From: Beroe ovata
Lineage: Eukaryota > Ctenophora > Nuda > Beroida > Beroidae
Length of the DNA stretch: 11,486 nucleotides
Direction: 5' to 3'
Assembly (NCBI GenBank): GCA_946803715.1
Contig: CAMPET010000161.1
Coordinates: 119,403-130,888 of the forward strand
The number at the start of each line of letters is the position of its first letter. Within the stretch, counting starts at the first letter, position 1. This document shows, piece by piece, positions 1 through 9,000 of this stretch. The notes beneath the pieces are model-generated. The model was not told the origin of the DNA. It saw nothing but the letters and a program-made list of their open reading frames with translations, and did no database searches. The translations under genes were made by a program, and so were the position numbers.

Positions 1-20
1 CACACACACACACACACACA
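1..20. repeat. (CA)n microsatellite at the left edge
   Basis: Ten CA dinucleotides run to the window edge. They end about ten bases before the inferred acceptor of the first PH exon, so they are probably intronic. Confidence 0.95.
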
Positions 21-31
21 TGCATCCTCAG

Positions 32-404
32 AATTGGAAGAGTAGGTGGTTTGTAATACAGAAGAATTGGATGCGGTACTATACGGACAAGGATTCGACC
101 ACGCCCAAAGGCATCATTGACTTCTCCAAAGCAATCGGGTGCTCGGTAGACGACTCGTTCACCAATGGATTCACGTTAGTTTTCTCCGCTCTCCTATGTT
201 TTCAGGACCACCATACTCCCCCCTCCCCGATATAGAGTTCTAAAACCCTATCTCCCCTAGCCTCCCCCTTCTAACTCTCTCCTTATCCGCTATACACCCC
301 TCTCATCCCCCTCTAGGTTGAGTGTTCCGAAGAGGGTTTACTACATCCAAGCTGCAAGTGTAGAAGAGAGGGCCTCCTGGATTGAGATGATGTCATGGAA
401 ACTG
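32..404 (+). CDS. PH-domain protein, two internal exons (32-174 and 317-404), partial gene
   Basis: Two exons together encode most of a pleckstrin homology domain, a fold that usually binds phosphoinositides or proteins at membranes. Exon 1 follows a CAG acceptor at 29-31 and begins NWKSRWFVI, the classic beta1-beta2 segment, then KNWMRYYTDKD and PKGIIDF. It ends after 174 at a GTTAGT donor in phase 2. Exon 2 follows the CTCTAG acceptor at 311-316 and restores the frame as RVYYIQAAS, then the C-terminal helix with the invariant PH tryptophan in ERASWIEMM. It ends at 404 before GTACGT in phase 0. The 142-bp intron has a pyrimidine-rich 3' end. The first PH strand and the rest of the protein are not visible. 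The family within PH proteins cannot be assigned. An ATG at 20 opens the same frame but probably lies in intron. Confidence 0.82.
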
Positions 405-937
405 GTACGTGGCACACTTTACTCCTTTATTAATATCACCATCTATAGTGGTGTAGTTTAGGATTTCTCAATATTAAAGCAAGGCAGAATAAACAGTTCC
501 CTGCCCGTATAAACCATACCCTCAGGATTACTATAACCCAAACCGGGAAAAAATCCAAGCCCCCAAACCGTTGTACACGTGACAAACAAGACCACGTGTT
601 CTGTCACGTGGTTGACGACGTTATCAGTAAATTGCACGTGTTGTTGCTATGACAATTGCGAAGCACCATTATAGGAACTCTCTCTGCGGAAATAGTCGTT
701 GGACAATTGACAGAGGTGTTTTGCCACCAAATATAACAATCAAACTCGAATTATTTGCACGAAAAAAGATTTTTTGTATGATTCGCTGGCTTGATCAGAA
801 AAAGGGTTGATCCAACTGGTTTTAGTGAAATTGTCATAATTGTCGTGTATTTGACGTTCTCTTAATCAATTGTCGCCATTGTAACCAAATCCGAAACAGC
901 CACACACAGACCCCTCCTTCCCACACACCCCCTCCTC

Positions 938-940
<3 letters not shown>

Positions 941-993
<53 letters not shown>

Positions 994-1009
994 CACACAC
1001 ACACACACA
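941..1009. repeat. (CA)n microsatellite, slightly interrupted
   Basis: A long CA dinucleotide run is interrupted once by CCTA. It accounts for the Cys/Val-repeat reading frame on the minus strand here, which is not a gene. Confidence 0.95.
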
Positions 1010-1169
1010 GTATGTGTCTCTCACTCACACTGGGTGTGTGTGTTTGACACCCCAAATGATAAAGGTGACATCAAGCTACGTGAAACTGGTTACTATATGA
1101 CAGCCCCCCCCCGCTGAACAATAATAATTATTGCGATGTTTTGTTACACTACGCCTTTCTCGGCTGCTA

Positions 1170-1211
1170 GTCACGTGATCAGATAGTCACGTGACATGTT
1201 ACCATGGTGAC
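1170..1211. promoter_or_regulatory. E-box pair plus X-box-like palindrome upstream of the lectin gene
   Basis: GTCACGTGAT (1170-1179) and the perfect palindrome GTCACGTGAC (1186-1195) are followed at once by GTTACCATGGTGAC (1198-1211). The first two match E-boxes of the USF/MITF-TFEB type, and GTCACGTGAC fits the CLEAR element core. The third fits the RFX X-box form. They lie about 390-430 bases before the lectin start codon. That they regulate the gene is inference from sequence and position. Confidence 0.4.
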
Positions 1212-1599
1212 GCATTGTATCACACTTTTCTCAATAATATCGCATTGTTCTCGCGAGTCTCAAACAAGGTCTTGAGTCACAGCGTGCTCTTTGTTTTCCC
1301 CCTCCCTCTCTCACTCTCACTCTGGCACCCACTGTGAAAAAGCCCTGTGAACCGCATTGTTCGCACCGGGCACAACAACAGTCTTCCATTCTGTCACCCC
1401 CCTCTTTTGCTCTGCAGCCCTTTTCTCACCCATCCGCAATCATTTTACCGAATTTTAATCAAATTTTCCCAAGTTAACTGTTTTTCGTACAGTTTGATAT
1501 TGTATGAAGAGCACGGAAAGTGCTCCTGATTAAACAATCATTATGAGCAGTGATCATATCTGAATAACTCAGTTCACACACCACAGGGACTGTTATCAT

Positions 1600-4215
1600 A
1601 TGACCATGATGAATTGGCTGACCCCTCTCCTTATCCTACTTCTTGGTCACGTCGTGACTGCTGAATATGACTCCGAGTGTTATTTGGAGGGTAAGAACCT
1701 CAGAAATGCGGACATAACCTCCTTCACGGCTAGCCCTGCCACAGCAGAGGAGTGTATGGACGCGTGCAGCCGACATCCGCTATGTGCTGCATTCACTTTC
1801 AACACCAAGAACAAGAAGTGCTACCTCAAAACAGAGGAGTACGGCGAAGTGGCGGACTCGAAAGTGACTGTGAGTGGTCGGATGGATTGTTTCTACCCGG
1901 ACCCTGCCCCCGAGTCCGAATACGAGAATGTGGCCAGGCTGGATGGTGTGGAGGTGGTCCAGAGTGGGGCTAAATGGGGCTATGGGGAGTGGAGGGCGAG
2001 GGATGGTATCACCATTACCACGGTGGCGGCTGGCGGCTGCTCATACACTAACGACAGGTACAAGAATTACTGGAGTATCACCCTGCCCAAAGTGTACAAC
2101 ATTGACCACATCGTGCTATACGGTCACTCTGAGGACTGGGATGATGGCGAGGGTCTGCTGAACGGGGCATACCTGCTCATTGGTAACAGTCTGTGTGAGG
2201 TTATATCCGGGATGGAGGAGAACCCACGTGACGGACACGTGTTTAATTGCCAGGGAGACGCATCCAAGAGGGTAGGCAAGGTGGTTACCATAGAGAACTG
2301 GTACCGTCGCCTGGTCATCTGTGAGATTCAGATCATGGTCAGGAAGGAGACGCTGGAGGAGGAGGAGGAGCTCCCGACCCTGGCTGCTGGGGACAGTCAC
2401 GGGCAGGAGATGGGCGAGTTCTACAATGTGGCATTCAAAAAACCAGCATCGCAGAATGGGTCGGTAAGATCAGGCGCGTACGCGGGCAAGGCAGTTGACG
2501 GCTGGACAGTGCAGGAATGGTTAGGTGCCACCGGAACGTGTTCCCACACCAACGACAAGTCATTCGACAACTGGAGGGTGGACCTCGGCAGAGTGTACAA
2601 GATCGATCATATCCTGGTTTGGGGCGTGTCATCCGACACCAGAGCAGCGTATATGGAGGGAGCGATGCTGTGGATTGACGGGAACCTCTGTCAGAGACTG
2701 ACCAACATGAAGACTAGCGGGGACGGAGGTCCCGAGGAGGTGAGGTGTGCAGAGAATCTCATGGCAGGGAGCCAGATCACCATCTCCCAAACTAACCAGT
2801 ATGTAAGTTTGTGCGAGGTGCAGGTCATGGTGAAGAAGACTGAGATTGACGAGGTGCCCGCCACTGTGGACTGGCCCGGTGAAACAGTGGGCGATTACAC
2901 TAACGTCGCTCTCAACAACCGTGTAGTAAAGGAGGAATCAACGGCAAAACAGAGCTCTACAAAAAGTGAATATAGGCCCCGCAGAGCAAATGATGGGGAT
3001 AGAAATGGGAATATCGGTGGGAAGTCGGTCACACATACTTTCTGTAGTGGACTCCAGTATTGGACTGTAGATTTGGGCCGGGTTTACAGAATAGATCACA
3101 TCACCATTTTCGGGCGGACAGATTGCTGTCACGAGAGACTGGAGGGTGCCAGAGTGATTGTTGCAAAGAATACCATGGTGGCTGACTACATTCCTGCACC
3201 CACCAAAGCTGCTGACCCTATTGAGATCGATCTATCGGACCAGGATGTTTACGGTAGAAATGTGAGAGTTGAACTGCTCAACAACTGTCTCTCTCTTGCT
3301 GAGGTGGAGGTCTGGGTGGCGAATTCCGACCTCTTTGCCGCGGAAATGCCGACACAAGTACCACAGCTTGAGAACGTGGCATACCGCAAGCCCACCTCAC
3401 AGAGCTCTGATCATGCCGGGATGACGGCTGACCGAGCGGTGGACAACTACCCAGAAAAGACCGATCCCGAGAATCACAGATCCTGCTCCCACACACTGAA
3501 TGAACCGGTAAACTGGTGGGAGGTGGACCTCGGTGAGGAGTACTACATCGACCACATCGTGGTGATAGGGCGGGGTGATAGTGACAATGCCGAGAGAATA
3601 AACATGGCTACTCTGCTGCTTGATGATGCAACTGTGGCTGGATTCGAGTACATTGAGCCATCACGACCGTTTATATTCCCTCTAAACGGTCGCAAAGCTC
3701 GTCATGTTAAGATAGTCAAGATACAGAACTTCCTCACTCTCTGTGAAGTACAGGTGTTTGTCGACCACGGCTACCAGCCTGCAGAGGAATTTGTCGACCC
3801 GATTACCATGGAAACGCCCAACTTGGCAACCACTGCTACTGTCTCCGCGTCCTCCTCTATGTTTGGGGCGGTGGCCGAACACGCAGCAGACGGCAACACA
3901 GACGGAGACTTTTTCCACGGATCCTGCTACTTTGCCGGCCCCCACCAGGACGACAACTGGCTCAAGTTCGAGCTGTCTGAACCTGCCGCTGTCGGGAAAG
4001 TGTACATCTACCCTAGGCTGGACTACTACGCCCAGGATGGGATTGACGGGGCGTACGTGAGGGCTGGAACCCGCACGTGCGGGCAGATAACATATGCCCC
4101 CGGTACCCAGGTCTATGAGATAGACTGTGGAGGAAGTGAGGTGGCTGGCGAAGTGACAGTATCCAAGTTGGGGTGGCTGTCCGTCTGTGAGGTGGTCATC
4201 CATGCTGAGGAGTAG
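1600..4215 (+). CDS. Secreted PAN/Apple protein with five F-type (fucolectin) domains
   Basis: An 871-residue secreted lectin encoded in one exon. A hydrophobic signal peptide (about 1-21) is followed by a PAN/Apple domain at about 23-97 with C27, C52, C56, C62, C74 and C97. Five F-type lectin (fucolectin-tachylectin-4-pentraxin-1) domains follow at about 108-247, 274-412, 432-573, 590-722 and 739-868. Each has an N-terminal NVA or NLA, a W/VDLG-type strand and a C-terminal CEVQV-like strand. Known F-type lectins bind fucose through H-x26-R-x-D-x4-R/K. Domain 3 has all of it (H479, R506, D508, R513) plus the vicinal C509-C510. Domain 4 is nearly complete (H631, R658, D660) but has an extra residue before R666. 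Domains 1, 2 and 5 lack key positions. In-frame ATGs lie at 1600, 1606 and 1609; the ATG at 1606 (ACCATGA) has the better Kozak context. There are no introns, unlike the neighbours. The domain assignment is strong; the sugar specificity is inferred. Confidence 0.93.
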   Translation: MTMMNWLTPLLILLLGHVVTAEYDSECYLEGKNLRNADITSFTASPATAEECMDACSRHPLCAAFTFNTKNKKCYLKTEEYGEVADSKVTVSGRMDCFYPDPAPESEYENVARLDGVEVVQSGAKWGYGEWRARDGITITTVAAGGCSYTNDRYKNYWSITLPKVYNIDHIVLYGHSEDWDDGEGLLNGAYLLIGNSLCEVISGMEENPRDGHVFNCQGDASKRVGKVVTIENWYRRLVICEIQIMVRKETLEEEEELPTLAAGDSHGQEMGEFYNVAFKKPASQNGSVRSGAYAGKAVDGWTVQEWLGATGTCSHTNDKSFDNWRVDLGRVYKIDHILVWGVSSDTRAAYMEGAMLWIDGNLCQRLTNMKTSGDGGPEEVRCAENLMAGSQITISQTNQYVSLCEVQVMVKKTEIDEVPATVDWPGETVGDYTNVALNNRVVKEESTAKQSSTKSEYRPRRANDGDRNGNIGGKSVTHTFCSGLQYWTVDLGRVYRIDHITIFGRTDCCHERLEGARVIVAKNTMVADYIPAPTKAADPIEIDLSDQDVYGRNVRVELLNNCLSLAEVEVWVANSDLFAAEMPTQVPQLENVAYRKPTSQSSDHAGMTADRAVDNYPEKTDPENHRSCSHTLNEPVNWWEVDLGEEYYIDHIVVIGRGDSDNAERINMATLLLDDATVAGFEYIEPSRPFIFPLNGRKARHVKIVKIQNFLTLCEVQVFVDHGYQPAEEFVDPITMETPNLATTATVSASSSMFGAVAEHAADGNTDGDFFHGSCYFAGPHQDDNWLKFELSEPAAVGKVYIYPRLDYYAQDGIDGAYVRAGTRTCGQITYAPGTQVYEIDCGGSEVAGEVTVSKLGWLSVCEVVIHAEE

Positions 4216-4411
4216 AGAATACGGGGAGTGGACCTGTCATCTTAGATAATAGCCAATGATTACTATAATCATGTCTGCCCACTTTCAAAATATCAGTTTT
4301 GTAATCTGTTATGGTAAGTTAAAATCAGCAAAAACATTTAGACTCCGTTTCAATTAGAAATCGATTAGACGATATCGATTATCGAGAATAGCTGGTCCGC
4401 GAAATATTATC

Positions 4412-4417
4412 AATAAA
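4412..4417 (+). terminator. Polyadenylation signal AATAAA of the lectin gene
   Basis: A canonical AATAAA lies 197 bases after the lectin stop codon. It implies a 3' UTR of roughly 200-230 bases that ends just before the last exon of the convergent receptor gene. No equally clear signal was seen for the minus-strand gene. Confidence 0.65.
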
Positions 4418-4458
4418 AACACGTTTGTGTCATGGTGAGCACTGTGATCTACCGGTTT

Positions 4459-4622
4459 TCACTTTTCCACCCGAATCTCAGAGTACTTCCCACGTCGTCC
4501 CCCACACTTACTCTGATCACTGGTATTGTTGGGTTTGGTGTCACGTGACTTGGAGATGACAGTCTTGATAACGATGACCAGAACAATGGAGATGATGAGT
4601 ACGACCACCACGCAACCCGCAA
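4459..4622 (-). CDS. Receptor terminal exon: transmembrane helix and cytoplasmic tail
   Basis: The exon follows a strong CTCTCTCTCTCAG acceptor (4623-4624) and is entered in phase 1. It encodes a hydrophobic segment of about 18 residues (AGCVVVVLIISIVLVIVI), then Lys and a basic tail of about 34 residues ending RGKYSEIRVEK and a TGA stop at 4461-4459. The stop-transfer charge pattern (Lys, then KSR) places the tail in the cytoplasm. YSEI fits the Y-x-x-I form of SH2-binding sites. It is not a strict ITIM, because position -2 is Gly. The preceding exon ends with one base (A), which with TT gives Ile, so the helix joins directly to the extracellular stem. Confidence 0.85.
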
Positions 4623-6022
4623 CTGAGAGAGAGAGGGTGGGTGTGGGAGGAGAGTAGAAGAGAGGGTGGGTGTGGGAGGAGAGTAGAAGAGAGGGAGGAG
4701 AGAGGGAGGTGAGAGTGAGAAGAGAGGGAGGTGGGAGTGAGGAGAGAGGGGCGAAAAGAGAGGAGGGGTAGGATGGGAGGGGAGGAGAGAGGAGGGAGTG
4801 AGTTGAAATTGAAATTAAACTTTGAGAACACCTACACAGCGTGAAAACCAACAAAACGCACAATTCAGCATCTTCTCCAATCAATATGGAACATCACAAT
4901 CAGCTCCCACAGCAGCTATGCAAGGTGTCTTGTATCAGCAGCTGTGTACATGTTGAGCGCTTGTCACAGCCCCATAGCGTCAGCAGTTGAGAACTAGCGT
5001 ACCAATACCGATGATGACAGGACCCTGTATCTTGCCCCTCCTCACGTGTGTATCTTCTGGGGTGTTGTTACACGTACTACCTGTGATATACACGCGGGAT
5101 AATACTCAACTTGCTCCTTTATAATCCTCAACATTTCTTCATGTAGTTTACTTCCTTCCTACCTTATCCTTGATTATGAAATTGAACTAGGTGTTCCACA
5201 ATGACAGGGAAACTCGCGTGTCTTGAAATTGTTAAAATCAAAATTTAACGAATCGTCATCAAAATTCACGTTAAATACAGAAATTGTCACACAAAACTAG
5301 ATAAAAAATCAGAATTGATCAAATATTTCAAAAATATCAAATAGCCATCCAGTCCCAAATCTTCCTAATCTGCTCGTTAGTATACCTACACTTTTCCGCC
5401 ACCCTATCGTCAACTGGAGACGACAACTCAGCAACCCATAGCAACGCTGACATCAGTCACCATAGCAACACTGTAGTTGTTACAATGCTCTGTATCTATG
5501 ATTGGGGTAACCATGACAACCGTATCCATGGTGCGTATTCGTGTGTGGTGTTAACTCCGGGCTAGCTCAGTGTAGGGAGGCTAGGAGTAAGGGAGGAAGT
5601 AGGAGGAAAATCCCAGTAGCCAACTGTCTCTCACTTCCGTTACACGACACCTCTGGGAGGGAGGAGATATGTGCCACGTGCAAAGAGTGGTGTGCCACGT
5701 GCAAAGAGTGGTGTGCCACGTGCAAAGAGTGGTGTGCCACGTGCAAAGAGATGTATGCCACGTGCAAAGAGAAATGTAGCAAGAGAAAACACGGTGCTGT
5801 ATCAGACGCATGCAAATCAGAGGAAGAGATAGCAAATAGTTATACTCGACAGCAAGAATGTTGTATAGCATTCACGCTGTCGCCACGTGTGACAGTATGA
5901 CAGTCATGCACACGCACACGTGACTCACTGATAAGAGCCGTACATTGGTCCCCTGTAGCTGCCATGTCCCAAAGTAGTTCGTATTCCACACTATCCTCTA
6001 GTTCTAGTCCTAGTTCACTCTN

Positions 6023-6053
<31 letters not shown>

Positions 6054-9000
6054 CATGCACACACACTCACATATCTTGGTATTGCGACGGCTGGTTGTTT
6101 TCTTATTCACCATCATCACTTCTCGGCACCCGCCCGACGATGGACTAAGATCGAGGTGGCGGAGTTGGGAAGCCCGGAGGGAGCATGCCGCACTCGCGTT
6201 TACAGTCCACGGGGCTCCGCCCACTGAATACTGAGCCGGGCACGCTGTAACCACTGGCTCCGGGGCATTCGTGGGGTTGCAGTCTGCCTCACTGTCTGTG
6301 TGTGTTGGGGTGGGGAGTGTGTTCTGTTGTAATACTCTCTGTTATACTTACCCTTGTTCTGATTGTGTGCACTGTGTTGTCAGGTGTTATCAGGTGTTGT
6401 CAGGTGTTGTCAGACACTTACCGTAGTCGAATGTTCTGGAACACCCGGTCCTACCCTCTGGTGTCAGTTCCACTGTGTACACACCAGACAGTGTGCTCTG
6501 CTGGAGATCAGAGCGTGTGATTGTCATCTCCATAGCTCGCCCAGCACCTGACACAATAGTGAGGGGGGAGTGTTGTGTTGCCATGGTAACAATAGCAATA
6601 GTATTCGTGTTGCCATGGTAACATTAAGTATGTGTGTTGTCAGAGCAACTGTCATGGTAGATGACAGTAAGTGCTGTCAGAGTATAATGCAAGTTTGCAG
6701 TTGACAATTAATGGCCATGCTGTATAACTGCCAGTATTAGACTGTCAGAGAGTTAGTGTAACCATGACAACGCCCACTTACAGGAGGGCGCGACACTATC
6801 CCACTGTCTGGTCACACTCCTCTCCCCCTCACTCCTCACTGTCACAGACAGACATTGTGGCGTCTGTTTGTCCAGTGTGACCACAATGCTCCCTTCTCGA
6901 GTGATGTTCCCATCGTTTCCCACTTCATCGCATGTCCCAGCAATCTTCATAGCTGCGGAAGAATAGTGTAGGGGCTTAGAGGATAATGCTTCCTCAGGGA
7001 AGGGAGATGGGTGAAAAATTCTATCGGGAATCGATTCAGCGTCCAAAAATACCTAAGAACCGATTGGATTTTCAATCAAATGAGGAAAAAATTTTCGTCA
7101 ATCCAGCCATGTCGAGCTGACGTTTTCGAATGATGGAATCAAGAAGACTCGGATCCCAACATCCACGGTTGGAAGGGACAAAAATTCAATTGGCTTTCTG
7201 CAACATAATAATAGGTGTGTCTGGCCTAAATTTGACCGCTGAATCCGAATCTGATGGAATTTCAGACCTATCTCATCGGGAAACTGGCTAAAATTGAAGC
7301 TCAATCCCTAATTCTAGACAGTCGCCGAATAAGGTCACGATGACGATTTCCGCCTTAGGGGTGCGTCATAGGGCCAAAATTCGATCGGGAATCGATTCAG
7401 CGTCCAAAAATACATAGGAATCCATGGTATTTGCATGAAAATGGAACAAAAATTTTTCCTCGAATTTATGATGTCAGTATCGGTAGAAAGTGAAGTGGAT
7501 GATCTCACACTTTTCTACTCCGTTTTTGAGAGTCTCTATTGAAGACTTAACAGGCAATTAGAACACTGATTTTTCGTCAAATCATCTCTCCTACTATCAG
7601 ACTATGGGTATCAACCCTTTTAACGGTCATTTTCAGCTCATACTCGCCGACAAACCACGCCCAAATCACGATTTCAACACTGTGGGAAGCATGACCACCA
7701 AAAACTCGAAAATCAATGGGACACACTGGTACCGAAAAATGCCCCAAAGCATTTTTTCAGGAGACATGCTGGTAATACGTGTTTCTGGGCTATTTTTTGA
7801 TGTAGAATCCGAATCTGAAAGAATTTTAGAGCTAGCTCATCGAGAAATCACTCAAAATTCCAATTTGTTGTCAGTTGTGAAGTTCGAAGTCACATGTCAG
7901 ATATCTCATCAGGGAAACAAGATGGGGCCAAAATTTGATCGGCAATCGATTCAGCGTCCAGAAATACATAGGAGTCCATGGTATTTGCATGAAAATGGAA
8001 CAAAAATTTTTCCTCGAATTTCTGATCTGAGTATCGGTAGAAAGTGAAGTGGATGATCTCACACTTTTCTACTCCGTTTTTGAGAGTCTCTGTTGAAGAC
8101 TTAACAGGCACTTAGGACACTGATTTTCCGCCAAATCATCTCCCCTACTATCAGACTACGAGTATCAACCCTTTTAACGATCATGTTCAGCTCATACTAG
8201 CCGTCAAACCACGCCCAAATCACGATTTCAACACTGTGGGAAGCATGACAAACAAAAAACACGAAAATCAATGGGACACACTGATACCGATAAGTGGCCA
8301 AAAACATTTTTTTCAGGAGACATACTGGTGAAAGGTGTTTCCGACCTATTTTGTGACGCAAAATTCGAATCTGAAGGAATTTTTGGGCTAGCTCATCGGG
8401 AAGTAACTAAAAATTCCAATTTGTTCTCAGCTGTGAGGCTCGAAGTCACGTGTCAGATAACTCATCAGGGAAGTGAGATAGGGCCAAAATTCGATCGGCA
8501 ATGGATTCAGCGTCCAAAAATACCTGGGAACCGATGGTATTTTTGTTGAAATTCAGCAAAAAATATTTTCGTGATCTCAACCATATCGAGCTGTTGAATT
8601 CAGAAAACGCAATCCCAACATCCAGAGTTTGGGGGTCCGAAAAATCAATTGGCCAGCTGGTGTATAAAAATAGGTGTTTCCGGCCTAAATTTGGCTGTCG
8701 GAATCTGATGGAATTCAAGAGCTATCGCATCGGGAAAATGGCTAAAATTGAAGTTCAATCCCAAATCTAGTCAGTCACCGAATTTGGTTACGATGACGAC
8801 TTCTGCCTTCGAACTCACACTCACCATTGCAAGTCCTCTGGCTGAGGTCCTGACAGGTGCTAGCAGGCGGCCGTGTCACCTTCAGCACCTCTGACACCTG
8901 ATATCCCCTGTCTGTGGTCACTGTCTGCGTCAGTGAGAAGTACCGACACCTGCGCACATGTAGTGGAGACATGTTGTGTGAAGTTGTTACACTCATGGTG

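Larger units (their letters stand above)
405..1599. other. Non-coding region between the PH exons and the lectin gene
   Basis: I see no convincing exon here. The region starts at the GTACGT donor of the second PH exon, so its left part is intron. It contains CACGTG E-boxes near 576-640, a (CA)n tract near 941-1009, paired TCACGTGA palindromes and an X-box-like palindrome near 1170-1211, then pyrimidine-rich sequence to about 1435. A CAG preceded by CACACAC at 1584-1586 could be the acceptor of a 5' UTR intron for the lectin gene, but this is not demonstrable. No next PH-gene exon was found, so that gene either continues elsewhere or has the lectin gene in its intron. Confidence 0.55.

Noticed and set aside
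834-1055. Minus-strand frame rich in Cys-Val
   Set aside because: It is translation of the (CA)n microsatellite.
1347-1529. Plus-strand frame of 60 codons upstream of the lectin
   Set aside because: No recognisable domain, signal peptide or splice context; probably promoter or 5' UTR DNA.
3682-4203. Minus-strand frame of 173 codons
   Set aside because: It is antisense to the last F-type domain of the lectin; the plus-strand frame has clear homology features.
4360-4385. ATCGAT/TCGATATCGA-like palindromes in the lectin 3' UTR
   Set aside because: Short AT-rich palindromes; could be a weak hairpin but nothing supports a function.
4980-5045. Short minus-strand frame with a hydrophobic end (GPVIIGIGTLVLNC), a possible extra transmembrane exon
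   Set aside because: The CAG before it would be entered in phase 0, while the preceding exon leaves in phase 1; the pyrimidine tract is poor.
5541-5900. Plus-strand frame of 119 codons with a CATCKEW heptad repeat
   Set aside because: The repeat comes from a 21-bp minisatellite; outside it there is no domain, signal or splice support, and it lies in the receptor's intron.
7604-8047. Plus-strand frame of 147 codons, with a related frame at 8271-8549
   Set aside because: They lie inside the A-B-B-A repeat. The corresponding frame is broken differently in each copy and the composition is not protein-like.
6990-8808. Transposon with its own protein
   Set aside because: No transposase or reverse transcriptase motif, terminal inverted repeat or target-site duplication could be seen.
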